Positions 43,905 to 53,508 of a stretch of 64,000 nucleotides of DNA are shown here, piece by piece. The notes beneath the pieces are model-generated. The model saw nothing but the letters and a program-made list of their open reading frames with translations. It was not told where the DNA came from and did not search any database. The number at the start of each line of letters is the position of its first letter. Positions within the stretch are counted from its first letter, which is position 1. Source of the stretch: Fragum whitleyi (lineage: Eukaryota > Mollusca > Bivalvia > Cardiida > Cardiidae); NCBI GenBank assembly GCA_948146395.1, contig OX411547.1, positions 32,964,614 to 33,028,613 on the forward strand. Direction: 5' to 3'. Position numbers and translations under genes: made by a program.

Positions 43905-44605
43905 ATGAAACAGTCTCCGTCATTCCAAACACTCACTCAAATCGATCAAAAACGCTCCACAGTCATTAAAAGATATAAACTACATTTAACTGTCTGTACT
44001 CTAGGTATAGAAACAGAACCATGATGGTGCTCTGCGTTATCAGTCCCAAATCTCAATTAGCTGATCATTAAAGGTGATAAATATTTCACTAACCGTTTGG
44101 TATGTGGCATCAGGGTGTACACTTGTTTGCATTATGGAATTCTTTGAAACTATTCGGAAGAATTTGTGTATTCTGTCATTATCAGCTACACATAGAAAGC
44201 TAATACCTCTAATTGATGCATGGTCAGTCATTACCCCATCTAAAATAAATAATAAAAAAAACCCCATAAAACTGTCCAGTCAATTTGCGGGCTTATCAGC
44301 TGATCAGACCGCTAGGTTATAGACTGTTCAAGCGAAAATAAATGGAAAAAAAGCAATTTCACTGACATAATTGAAATAGTAAGCATCTGATTGGTTCTTA
44401 AAGAAATTGGAAAATATTTATAGAACTTGTATGCATATTTTATTAAATGGGGGTAAAAATATCGCTATCATCCTGAACAAAATTAGCGTTATTGGATTAC
44501 CCCTCTTTAATTTAACTCAAAAAATAGGTCCACACACTCATTCCAAACTCATTCCAAAATCATTCACCATGTCAATTTCACGATATTTCTTAACTGTAAA
44601 GGCTT
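43905..44605 (-). repeat. Family E element, reverse, with a 340-bp insert
   Basis: Outer parts: CATTCCAAACACTCACTCAA and AACGCTCCACAGTCATTAAA (43920-43975), then from about 44330 AGCAATTTCACTGACATAAT, the small hairpin with CATCCTGAACAAAATTAGCG, GGATTACCCCTC and CATGTCAATTTCACGAT. Between them about 340 bases have no counterpart in other family E copies. Confidence 0.65.
44040..44267 (-). pseudogene. Possible gene fragment inside family E, unrecognised
   Basis: On the minus strand a T-rich tract ending TTATTTATTTTAG is followed by an open frame (GVMTDHASIRGISFLC, then VADNDRIHKFFRIV) that runs to a TGA at the left edge. The amino-acid mix looks more protein-like than most chance frames. The overlapping + frame is open too, so neither is secure. 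It could be the end of a captured or retroposed host exon. No domain is recognised with confidence. Confidence 0.25.
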
Positions 44606-44619
44606 TCAACTCGTGACCT

Positions 44620-44805
44620 GGGGCCTGTTTCATCAAAACATTTAAGACGTATTTTTGTCTTACCTATGACTTACTACATATTTAGTTCAAAAATCATGTA
44701 TCACCAAACTATCGATACCTATGCTAAGTGATTGTTGTTGATACTGGATCGAACGTCATCAGTAAGACAAAAATATGTCCTAAATGTTTTGATGAAACTG
44801 GCCCC
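44620..44805 (+). mobile_element. Family F MITE, 186 bp
   Basis: GGGGCCTGTTTCATCAAAAC to ATGAAACTGGCCCC. It has the same length as the copy at 22828-23013, with about four base differences. It sits flush against the SINE fragment on its right. Confidence 0.9.
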
Positions 44806-44982
44806 TGGAGCTTCGTGGCTTCCGCACCTCCGTCGCCGTGTTGCGATTTTGGACAAAACTATCTGAACACAGCCCAAGTCAACCCAACTGTAGAATTGAG
44901 AAGCAGCGGGTTCAAGCCACTGCCTCTCTCAGCAGGATTGAGTCCCTGTGAGCGACTCTTCATGCTTAAAAACAAGTAATGT
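44806..44982 (+). mobile_element. Family L SINE body fragment
   Basis: CCGTCGCCGTGTTGCGATTT, GGACAAAACTATCTGAACAC, CAAGTCAACCCAACTGTAGA and the GTTCAAGCCACTGCCTCTCT block match, on the same strand, the minus-strand SINE at 57474-57650. The tRNA-like head is not preserved. Confidence 0.6.
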
Positions 44983-44988
44983 CCTTCA

Positions 44989-45149
44989 GGTAGTGGACCC
45001 GTAATAGTTTTGCAACATCTCATAAGTATTGAACTTTAACAGTGTTAACCGAGGTTTCCAAATGAATTTCATTTGGAAATCTCGGTTAATATTGTGAAAG
45101 AATATGTTGTCCGAAATGTTGCGGAACTATTACGGGTCCACTACCTTAA
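44989..45149. repeat. Family D MITE, complete
   Basis: GGTAGTGGACCCGTAATAGT to ATTACGGGTCCACTACCTTA. The inner palindrome is CCGAGGTTTCCAAATGAATT with CATTTGGAAATCTCGG. Confidence 0.9.
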
Positions 45150-45177
45150 AGACACGAACTCAGAAATGTTCGTAGAT

Positions 45178-45322
45178 TTGATGAAAGGGGGAGGGTTAAA
45201 CACTATCGCAAATTTTATCCAGTTGGATCGAATTATCGATTATAATTACCTTCTCCTAACAATCGTTCAAAACTCATGATACTCATTCAAATTCATTCTA
45301 AAATCATTCAATACGTCAATTT
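45178..45322 (-). repeat. Family E fragment, reverse
   Basis: Small-hairpin remnant (ACACTATCGCAAATTTTATC...GAATTATCGATTATA), ACCTTCTCC, CATTCTAAAATCATTCAATA and GTCAATTTCACAAA. Confidence 0.55.
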
Positions 45323-45388
45323 CACAAATTTTCTCATTGTTATCCTATACCGACGACGATAGGTTCATCAGAATATCTCGACATTTTT

Positions 45389-46202
45389 GTTCTAAAACAG
45401 CCGAGCTAAAAAGACTTTTAAAAATCGAAAATAATTGTCGATGGCCTACAGTTAGAGACACCATGAAAATGACACTTATCACGCTCAGAACTATGGCGTG
45501 TGGAACGTTGCAAAATTCGATAAATATTTTTATGTGATATAATTTTATATTTATATTCTATATTTTTTTATTTATATTCTAAAAATATTTTTATGTGATA
45601 TAATTTTATATTTATATTCTATAATTTTTATTTATATTGTATATTTTTTATTTATGTTCTTTATTTTTTATTTATGTTCGATAACGCGAAAAAAAATTAT
45701 GTGATATAATTTTTTATTTATATTGTATATTTTTTTTATTTATGTTCTATATTTTTATTTATATTAGATAACGCGAAAAAAATTTTATGTGATATAATTT
45801 TTCATTTATATTCTATATTTTTTTATTTATATTCGATAATAGTGCGAAAAAATTTATGTGGTATAATTGCATCATGGGATACTAGTGACATTTGTAACAA
45901 ACGATTTGATCTTTCTTTGAGCCATCTTTGTTGTGAAATCCGTTGTCCAATCAAATCGTTTGTTACAAATGTCACTAGTATCCCATGATGCAATTATACC
46001 ACTTAAATTTTTTTCGCACTATTATCGAATATAAATAAAAAATATAGAACATAAATAAAAAATATAGAATATAAATAAAAAATTATATCACATAATTTTT
46101 TTTCGCGTTATCGAATATAAATAAAAAAATATAGAACATAAATAAAAAAAATATACAATATAAATAAACAATTATATCACATAATTTTTTTTGGCGTTAT
46201 CG

Positions 46203-46233
<31 letters not shown>

Positions 46234-46455
46234 TAAGAACATAAATAAAAAATATACAATATAAATAAAAATTATAGAATATAAATATAAAATTATATCA
46301 CATAAAAATATTTTTAGAATATAAATAAAAAAAAAATATAGAATATAAACATAAAATTATATCACATAAAAATATTTATCGAATTTTGCAACGTTCCACA
46401 CGCCATACAGAACCATTCTTATTTTTTTTTTTTTTTACTCGGCTGTGTAAGAACA
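45389..46455. mobile_element. Fold-back element, 1.07 kb, AT-rich
   Basis: The outer ends are TGTTCTAAAACAGCCGAG and its partner CTCGGCTGTGTAAGAACA. Next inward, TGGCGTGTGGAACGTTGCAA (about 45494) matches the complement at about 46387-46409. The arms then consist of many AT-rich units of the form TTTATTTATATTCTATATTT. The centre is a perfect 53-bp inverted repeat, listed separately. Nearly the whole element could fold into one hairpin. The arms differ in length by indels, including a run of about 24 A (from 46208) in the right arm. No protein is coded. Confidence 0.85.
45858..46002. repeat. Perfect 53-bp inverted repeat with 39-base loop
   Basis: 45858-45910 (GTGGTATAATTGCATCATGG...) is the exact complement of 45950-46002. 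The loop contains TCTTTCTTTGAGCCATC. It forms the apex of the fold-back element. Confidence 0.95.
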
Positions 46456-46571
46456 GATACATGTATTTTTGCCGTTTTTAAGTGGGGAAAATGCCCCGTA
46501 ACTAAAACTCTAATGAAGCTGTGTTATTCAGGTTTTCGTCACTTTTTGATCAATGATGTAATGGTAGTCAA

Positions 46572-46630
46572 AATTCCAAATTATCGTAACTACAGCTTTG
46601 ATCAAGCTGTAGTTACGATGAATTGGAATT
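46572..46630. repeat. Hairpin with near-perfect 27-29 bp stem
   Basis: ATCGTAACTACAGCTT pairs exactly with AAGCTGTAGTTACGAT across a 5-base loop. The stem extends outward with AATTCCAAATT / AATTGGAATT. Its size is within the range of miRNA precursors, but a miniature transposon is just as likely. Confidence 0.75.
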
Positions 46631-46908
46631 GCACCAACGAATATGTAAAATCATTTAAATAACCGGGAAAATGGGTCACACATGAGTTTATGAATGAAGT
46701 GCGGTTTACACGTACATGGTAATCGCATGGGGGTCACGTGTTCGATTTTTTCGATTTGTCCAATCAGCGGCATAAGTTAAGGGTTCAGGATGCGATAACG
46801 TTTGCTAACGTTTAAATCCCAATGTCTCTCAGAAAAGATGTGTGTTTTTTTTTTTTGTTTTTAACGCCAATTGACATATTCCAGCGAGGCTATTGGCTTG
46901 GCCAGAGG

Positions 46909-47030
46909 CCCGTTTTACTAAACATCTAACAATAATTTCTTGCGTAAGTCAAAAATTGAAGTTGTTTCCACGCTAGTTACTAAGTATTGAATTCTGCAAC
47001 GCAACATCTCATCTAGACTGGCATTCAGTC
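46909..47030. repeat. Relative of the MITE at 16149-16399
   Basis: AGGCCCGTTTTACTAAACAT, TTTCTTGCGTAAGTCAAAAA and TAGTTACTAAGTATTGAATT match, in the opposite sense, the right part of the 16.3-kb element. Confidence 0.5.
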
Positions 47031-47217
47031 CGAGAGTTTAGATTTATAAGTAAACAAGGTGCATAACCACTTTAAACCACAAACCAACCACACACATATA
47101 TTGAGTTAAATTTCTTTTATCTGAAACTCTGGCTTAAATCAGGCTCATAAACATGAAACATTATTTCTATCCCTCTTTCTTCATATATACCTCTATTTAA
47201 GAGACTGTCACCAGTCT

Positions 47218-47264
47218 ACATCTCATCGGAATCGACTTCTAAAGACGATTCCAATGAGATATTG
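47218..47264. repeat. Small hairpin
   Basis: CATCTCATCGGAATCG pairs with CGATTCCAATGAGATA across about 11 bases, with one mismatch. Confidence 0.6.
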
Positions 47265-47329
47265 CAAGACAGAATCTAATAATATATGAAAACACCACAT
47301 ACGAATTGTGATTTTGACTAACGATGATT

Positions 47330-47735
47330 TTTTTCGTAAGAAGCTTAGTTTGGTGTCCTACGTGCGTGCGTGCGTGCGTCCGTCCGTCCGTATGTTAACT
47401 TTATCTTAAAAATCTTCTTCTCTGAAACATCTGGGCGGATTTCAATCGAACTTTACCAGAATGTTCTTTTGGTGACCCTTTTTAAAAACTGTTCGTGAAA
47501 TTTTTATTTTGCCCATAAATATGGGTGTAGCATGTCTTTGAACAACATCTTCTTCTGTGAAACCACTGGGCGGTTTTCAGTGAAACTTTACCAGAATGTT
47601 CTTTTGGTGATCCTTCTCAGAAATTGTTTGTGAAAGTTTGATTGGCATATTAATAAGGGAAATTTTTGAATAACATCACCTCCTGAATCACTGGGCCAAT
47701 TTCAATGAAACTTTACCAGCATGTTCCGTCAAACA
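47330..47735 (+). repeat. Family I element, short
   Basis: A CGTGCGTGCGTGCGTCCGTC start is followed by three units with GAAACTTTACCAGAATGTTC-type blocks. Confidence 0.6.
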
Positions 47736-47840
47736 TGAGCTCTGCTGTTCTCTTCCATTCTGAAATCGTATGTTCTACTCGGTCCTGTTCCGGTATATGC
47801 TATGTTGTGTAAATGGAGTATATTGAATGAGTGGTCATTG

Positions 47841-48212
47841 AATACCGAATTCATTTCACGAGTCATCTTATACAAATAAAAACGAGGGTGCGCCGAGTTT
47901 TTACATGTTTGAGATGACGAGTTTAATAATTTCGGCATTTTATGAGCACAAATTTGATTTTCCTCATATATTATGACCCAAATTTTAGCTACAAACGGAA
48001 AAAAATTCTAAAAAAATATCGATTTATGTCTTTCCGCGAAACAAATAACGCCGTTTGCGAAATGGCGTCTGCAAATGCATCATGACGTCTTTTTCACAAT
48101 GAATATAAAAAGTTTTTGAAAGTTTTTAGCTATTCCACCAGCCGTATTAACACCCGCGTAATATCAAAAAACATTCAAAGGGGTTATTTCACTCCCGCTA
48201 CGTAGGTTATTT
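47841..48212. repeat. Family J repeat
   Basis: TGAATACCGAATTCATTTCA, then GATGACGAGTTTAATAATTT, AACAAATAACGCCGTTTGC, TAGCTATTCCACCAGCCGTA and CACTCCCGCTACGTAGG. Aligns along its length with 2046-2435. Confidence 0.6.
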
Positions 48213-48250
48213 TACAGGCCAATATTTCTCGTACGACAGGCTTTTAAAAT

Positions 48251-48477
48251 GATGTGCTCGATCCCCGGCGGCGGCTCATATCCTTTTCGACAAGTGTATC
48301 CCACGCATGGATGGGTAATCGTTAACGTAAGAGGGGTAGCAGCTGGAGGCTAGGAAAGGATGTAATGGTATTGCTGAAGTGAGAAATACCAGGAATCCAT
48401 CGTAATGTGCTACAGCTACCGCGATATGACTAAAAAATAGTTAACAGTGGCCTTAAACCCCATACAAACAATTAAAT
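48251..48477 (+). mobile_element. SINE, tRNA-Asp type, 5' end missing
   Basis: It starts at the B-box end (CTCGATCCCCGGCGGCGG) and continues with GATGGGTAATCGTTAACGTA, GAAATACCAGGAATCCATCG and GTGCTACAGCTACCGCGATA. It ends with GTGGCCTTAAACCCCATACA and a CAAACAATTAAA tail. Confidence 0.75.
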
Positions 48478-48548
48478 GCTGTGCTCAAATGAAGAATTTC
48501 GCCGGCAAAACCAATTACGGACACAGCAATACGTACGCTTTATTAAAT

Positions 48549-48550
48549 TG

Positions 48551-48582
<32 letters not shown>
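48549..48582 (+). repeat. Poly-A tract
   Basis: About 31 A in a row. It could be a retroposon tail, but I see no recognisable body to its left beyond the SINE 70 bases away. Confidence 0.8.
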
Positions 48583-48859
48583 AGGCGAGCTAACCTCCTC
48601 AATAAAAGCCTTCTTTTTTTTCTCAACATGGAAATCTGTCAGTAAATGGACTTAACCTTGGTTAAGACAAGTCTGGTCTTTATCTAGGTAACTGGTCGTA
48701 TTAAGATACAGACATTAATGTAATGAAAGTTCATTTGACTGACCATTCACCTCTGGTCCGAAAAACGGACAACACATAGTCTAGTCCGTGACCCATCATG
48801 TAAAACGACGGGTTGAATTTTATTGGGAAAAAAGCTACTTATCGTCTATACGTTCAAGA

Positions 48860-48973
48860 TGAAAAAAAATGTGATAAACTGTAAAGAAATTATATCCCAC
48901 TTTGCACGCAAGTATGCGTGCAAAGTTGATATACTAAAGCAAACAGTTTGCCCCGTTTTGCCTGGACGTAGGG
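48860..48973. repeat. Family C MITE, worn
   Basis: Hairpin CCCACTTTGCACGCAAGT...TGCGTGCAAAGTTG, then AAACAGTTTGCCCCGTTTTG and the GGACGTAGGG end. Confidence 0.6.
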
Positions 48974-49521
48974 TTGGACTCCGATTTCGCAATTACCGGA
49001 ATATCCCTGGGGAATGAGAAAAGACTATAAACAGCCGAATTGTTATTTTCTTACTATACTTTCTATATCTTTTGACCTATTCAATGGCTTATTGAAATGA
49101 ACTTTGAAATACCACATACTTTAACATTCCGTAACGCTGCCATCTGGTTATGAGTTAAAACGGACGAAAGTAGGGTATGCAGTTAGGCGAATAAAATCGT
49201 CCATTTGGCTTTTTTTTTTTTTGAATGGTTGTAAAGAAAGACTCACGGAGGCTAGGTCTTAAATTTTTTTTGTTTAATTTATTTATTTATTTTCGTTTTC
49301 ATATCATTATTTAAGTATAAAATAATAAATACGACAGTGACAGTGTGAAAATGATGATATGATAAATTGCATAGAAGTAACAATAGACCAAATCAATGTT
49401 AAAAACAATTATTAAAGAAATTACAAAAATACAATTACATGTAACAACATGAGGAATTGCCATTTTTGAAAAAATGAAACCATTTGCAAGAACTAACAAA
49501 ACGGATTTATGGATGCTCATT

Positions 49522-49645
49522 TCCTGCGTTTATGCTATGAGAATGCAAACGCGTTTGCGAACGTTTAAGAAATTGTACAATGCTTTGCAAGTGCAAAGCG
49601 TTGTACCATTTCTTAAAAGTTTTGCGAACGTGTTCATTTTGAAAG
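49522..49645. repeat. Family C-like palindrome
   Basis: AACGCGTTTGCGAACGTTTA with TTTTGCGAACGTGTTC, and inner AAATTGTACAATGCTTTGCA with GCAAAGCGTTGTACCATTT. Same architecture as family C with different inner sequence. Confidence 0.65.
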
Positions 49646-50487
49646 GCTAGTAAAGGCGACAACAAATAATTGGAGATAACTTGTTTTTTAAATAAGAAGA
49701 ATATACTTTTAAGGGTTTTTGTTGCAGTTGTTGTTGTTTTGTTTTTATACATGATTTCGTCATTGTTTCGGAATAACGATCGCTAAGGTTCATCATAATT
49801 TATCTGATATCAATTTAGATATATTTTAGATAAATTAATCATACTGCAGAAAATTAATCCGAAATAATAACTACATGACATGTAAAACAATTCAGCTATG
49901 TTTTTTGACTGTCCGGTTTCCAGAAACAAAAAGATTTAAACGTCAAATTCAAACACAATTCTTTTTATCCGTCTATTCCAAAAAGCTTCAGAAAACTTAA
50001 CTGAAAATGAGAAATTATGATAAAACTCATTTTTTCACTTTCAACAATGTTGTCTTCAACTTCAGATAAGGAATCTGAATCCGAATCCGACCTTTCAAAA
50101 TTGTACATTTCCTTTCTAGCCTTTAGATGATTTAAAGACGAAAAAATTATCTGAATATTTAAAGAATAGGTATCTCTTATAGTGGCAATACTCACAACCT
50201 TTTTTCGTCTGGACAAACTCGAAATAAGAATTAGAAATGTAGTCAGACACATGTCAATTCTTTTCGCTGTAGAAACGTTCTCCTTTTTTTAGAACTCGTA
50301 ATATTAATTCTTGTACGAATCTGTTTATTTTCCAAATAAATGTTAGCATGCGCCAGGGGTACGTTTTGAAATTTCTTTCACCTAACTTCAAAATTTACAC
50401 TGGTGAAAATATACATATAGAAAGTCTTGGAAATTACAATGATCGGTGAATAGAAAAAAAAAATGTTACCAAAATTTTATGATGACA
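49646..50487. other. No gene supported; one acidic minus-strand frame
   Basis: A 95-codon minus-strand frame at 50252-49965 contains an acidic Ser/Asp/Glu stretch (SDSDSDSLSEVEDNIVESEK). No clear splice sites or homology support it as an exon. Confidence 0.35.
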
Positions 50488-50565
50488 TCGAAAAAAATAT
50501 TGTTGGGAAACGAGAAATGGCTTGTTACAAGCCACATTTCTTCCTTTTCAAAACATTTTCTAGAG
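50488..50565. repeat. Hairpin related to the family G centre
   Basis: AACGAGAAATGGCTTGTTAC pairs with AAGCCACATTTCTTCC. The flanking AAATATTGTTGGG and AACATTTTCTAGAG resemble family G inner flanks. The ends are missing. Confidence 0.5.
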
Positions 50566-50771
50566 TAAAAAAGAAATAGGTAAATAAAAATCCGGGACTT
50601 AACAAGAACTGGTCAGAGTGAAATAAGATCATACCGATGGGAAAATGCAAGACTATCGTAAGGGCTTAAAAAATCATAGGCACTTGCGATAGTTTTTTTC
50701 TGGTCCCTCGAAATAGAAATGAAGAAGTGAATGATTATGAAAATACATCAACATGATAGCCCGATTGCATA

Positions 50772-51028
50772 TGTGACCCGTCACAATAAAAGGGACAATA
50801 TGGGTGGTGCGTAAAGTGTCGACCCTTGTCAGACTGTGCAGGCTGATCGGGGTCGAAACTTTTCGCACTCTGCATATTTTTCTGAATCTAGAATGATCAG
50901 TCTACCTTCCAGTGAAATAATTTTTTGAATTGTGACCTCTGGTTGACACATGCTGGTCGCAATCTCTTTTGCAATTATTTGTTTTACAGAGTTCCCAGTT
51001 GGTCCCCATTCGCTTGACGGGTCATAAA
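50772..51028 (+). repeat. Family A MITE, complete
   Basis: GTGACCCGTCACAATAAAAG at the left, CGCTTGACGGGTCATAA at the right. The core is GACCCTTGTCAGACTGTGC...GGCTGATCGGGGTC. Confidence 0.8.
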
Positions 51029-51925
51029 TAAAACACCAGTTTAAGGGTAAAATCGGTGTTAATCGTTATGTACATACGGTTTACCCCGAGTTTATCGCTA
51101 AACTTTTGTATCGCGATCGGACATATATAGGTCTAACGAACACAAATGACCGGAAATTACTCGTATTTCTAAGATTGCTATTGTTATTGCACATTTGAAA
51201 CACACGACAACATACCCATTAAATTACCATTATTTTCTTGGTGAGATTCTTTCCTCCATGAAATATACCACCAAAATATTGTGCATCCATAAGAGTTTTT
51301 GCATAGAAAATAGACAGTTTAAAGTAAAAATATTCCCTTATCTTTAAGAACAATTTTCGACTTCCCTCACATTTTTTTTTCAATTTTTCATAGTGTGATG
51401 CGCTAAACTTAAGATAAATAATTGATTGTGTAAGTATGGATGAAGTCTTTTAGAACCGATAGCATATTACATAAAACTGGTTTGTTTTTTTCTAATCGTT
51501 GTAAGCACTTTTACTTTTTTTGCATTAGACTATAATAACATTATCAGTTGAACGAAAATAACAAAATTTAGTTCGATGTTATTCAAAAGATACTGTTTTT
51601 GATATCTTACGGCTGAATTTGTCGGCACCCTTTTAGTTATATATTCATAGTTATAAAAAAATTTAGTGGGCTACTTAAGCGTCATGACTTCAGCTTATGA
51701 CAATAGTCATGACATATGAGTCGCCAGCTCACGAACATATTTCAAACAAAAATGCGGAATATTGCGATGGTCGACACCGCGATACCCCCAAATGTACGGT
51801 TTGTGATCGATCAATTTAATTATTGATTAACAACGTCCATGTATGAATTGTTGCATTGATTTTCGTGGTATATTTCAAACAATAAATCATTTGAAAGACC
51901 ATAACCCTAAACACTCAGTATTGCC
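51029..51925 (-). other. Probable 3' UTR of the deiodinase gene, SECIS expected here
   Basis: The deiodinase needs a SECIS element in its 3' UTR. On the minus strand this stretch is AT-rich. It contains several ATGA tetramers, including two in a locally self-complementary part at about 51680-51715 (TCATGACTATTGTCATAAGC). I could not draw a convincing SECIS there, since the arms are too short, so no SECIS is called. No minus-strand AATAAA was noted in this stretch. Confidence 0.4.
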
Positions 51926-52711
51926 CTAAACAGTTTGCGAGGTAATTTGGCAGTCAATGTCTTGAACATTTTTCTGAATCCAACGTTTCATCGCTTGAGG
52001 TTGATAACCAAACGGACCTAGGCCTCCTCGAAATCGAATAACGCCATCTTGGATGACGTACAAACGTTCTGGTAATGCTGCGAACAAGTTCACTGCGTCA
52101 TTTTCCATCGAGTCCACGAGTAAGTCCCCCTCGAGTCCAGCGGACTGCATAACGCCAGCCGCATCGATTCGCTCTTCTAATGATTTGTGCTGAGATCGTG
52201 AATATTGTTCATGGTTCATTAAAGCCCATTCGTCCAAAGGGTGGGCTTCGGCGATATATATAGTGACGAAGTCGACAGAGTCACGGAAGGCACGAACCAC
52301 ATCGTTAAACTCCGCCAACTTCGACATGAACGGTAATCAGCTGCAGCTTCCGAAATTCACGACGAGTGGTCGCCCGTTCTTTTGGAGATCTAGCAAGTTC
52401 TGTTCAATTCCGTCTAATGTCCGTAAACTGATATTAGGTGCAGGCGAACCCGGTTTTAAATTGCACATGAGATTTCTGTAATTATCCTTGTAAATAGTTC
52501 TAATCGTTTCTAAACATATATTAAAGACAAACCAGTCCTCGTAAAACACCGGATCAAGACATTTTAATTTAGTCCAACACAGTTTTGTAAGCTTAACGAT
52601 TGTAGTAACAACAACAGCCATCATTGTTACCATGGTAATTGTCAACATCGTTAATATGGCGGCAAGAAAACTGCAACAGCAGATCTTTAAAGTTTGCGTA
52701 AACGATGTCAT
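51926..52711 (-). CDS. dio: Iodothyronine deiodinase, selenoprotein, intronless
   Basis: Read from ATG at 52711 to TAG at 51928-51926, with TGA at 52339-52337 decoded as selenocysteine, this is a 261-residue protein. Deiodinases are membrane-anchored thioredoxin-fold enzymes that remove iodine from thyroxine and related iodothyronines. Seen here: an N-terminal hydrophobic anchor (about residues 10-39); the lead-in LKPGSPAPNISLRTLDG; the active site GRPLVVNFGSCS with Sec at 125, then LPFM; the conserved IYIAEAHPLDEW (His about 157, Trp about 162); and a C-terminal domain with LFAALPERLYVIQDGVIRF and a GPFGYQPQAM block. Vertebrate enzymes usually have Pro directly after Sec; here it is Leu then Pro. 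The length is that of the family. The frame is continuous across the TGA with no indel, so this is recoding and not a broken gene. The substrate in a mollusc cannot be inferred from sequence. Confidence 0.95.
52337..52339 (-). other. In-frame TGA, selenocysteine codon
   Basis: On the minus strand the codons run GGA AGC TGC AGC TGA TTA CCG TTC ATG. The TGA stands exactly where all deiodinases carry their catalytic selenocysteine, after the SC(S/T) tripeptide, and the homology continues directly after it. Automated gene callers would stop here or start a second gene at the ATG at 52327. Confidence 0.93.
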
Positions 52712-52828
52712 ATTCTCCGAGTCAATACAATATTAATGGCCAGAAAAAAAAATCGTCTGACAATATTTCGTCTGACTTCGCTCGAACTCGAACCCGAGAT
52801 CAATGAAGACATTGGGTGCAGACGACCC

Positions 52829-52836
52829 TTTATATA
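52829..52836 (-). promoter_or_regulatory. TATA box of the deiodinase gene
   Basis: TATATAAA on the minus strand, within CTATATAAAGGG, lies about 118 bases before the ATG at 52711. Initiation about 30 bases downstream would give a 5' UTR of roughly 85-95 bases with no intron. Confidence 0.55.
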
Positions 52837-52839
52837 GAC

Positions 52840-53456
52840 GTACCGCAGACGATAGACTAGATCTAGTTAACTATTGAGGTGTAAAATATAAGTCACCCTT
52901 CCGTCTCACGACTCTTTATCATGGTTAAGAACACTTCTCTATTCATGTTTTTTTTTGTCTCTTTTTTTTTCAAAAATGAGGTTCTTAACTTCATTCCATT
53001 TCCTCACAACAAATTTTAATTTGGCGGAACTTTATTTCGTTTTGGGGAGAAAACATGTTGTGAAATGCTGAATTTGCTTGTTAGAATGTAATGATTTAAT
53101 TTTGTTCGATATTTCAGTGATATTGCTCGTGCATGAGGTCATTTAGATTTGATACTTTGGCAGGTTTTAAAGAAAATGGTTGTCTATATAAATTTCATAT
53201 ATAACAAATAGTGATTTTGAAAAAAAGTATATCCTGCGATGAAAAAAGACAAAAAATTCTGATTAAGTGTTTATGTTATTCATTCGCAAATTTGACAAAT
53301 ATAGGTAGCACTTATCATGCGGAATAAAAAAAAAACGCTATGGAAAAATTGAATTAAAATAAAAAGGCTGATCACACTAAATGAACTATTTGTGGATCGG
53401 TATTTCTTTTTAAAAATGTTTTTTAAATCTATTGTGACTAGAAAAGGAAAATGTGT
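52840..53456. other. Upstream region of the deiodinase, no element recognised
   Basis: AT-rich. I see no repeat family or open frame of note here, in contrast to the denser repeats on either side. Confidence 0.45.
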
Positions 53457-53508
53457 GGTATAAACTTAGATCAGACTGCACATTATTTGAGCAGTCTGAT
53501 CTTTGTCT
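53457..53508. repeat. Short hairpin, relative of 21478-21536
   Basis: GGTATAAACTTAGATCAGAC with GCAGTCTGATCTTTGTCTAC around TGCACATTATTTGA. Confidence 0.7.

Noticed and set aside
51660..51740. SECIS element on the minus strand
   Set aside because: ATGA and a local hairpin are present, but the helix between the core and the loop is too short and no apical AA in a proper loop could be placed.
52337..52711. Two separate genes or a frameshifted pseudogene at 51.9-52.7 kb
   Set aside because: The frames are in the same phase and separated only by a TGA at the known selenocysteine site, so recoding explains it.
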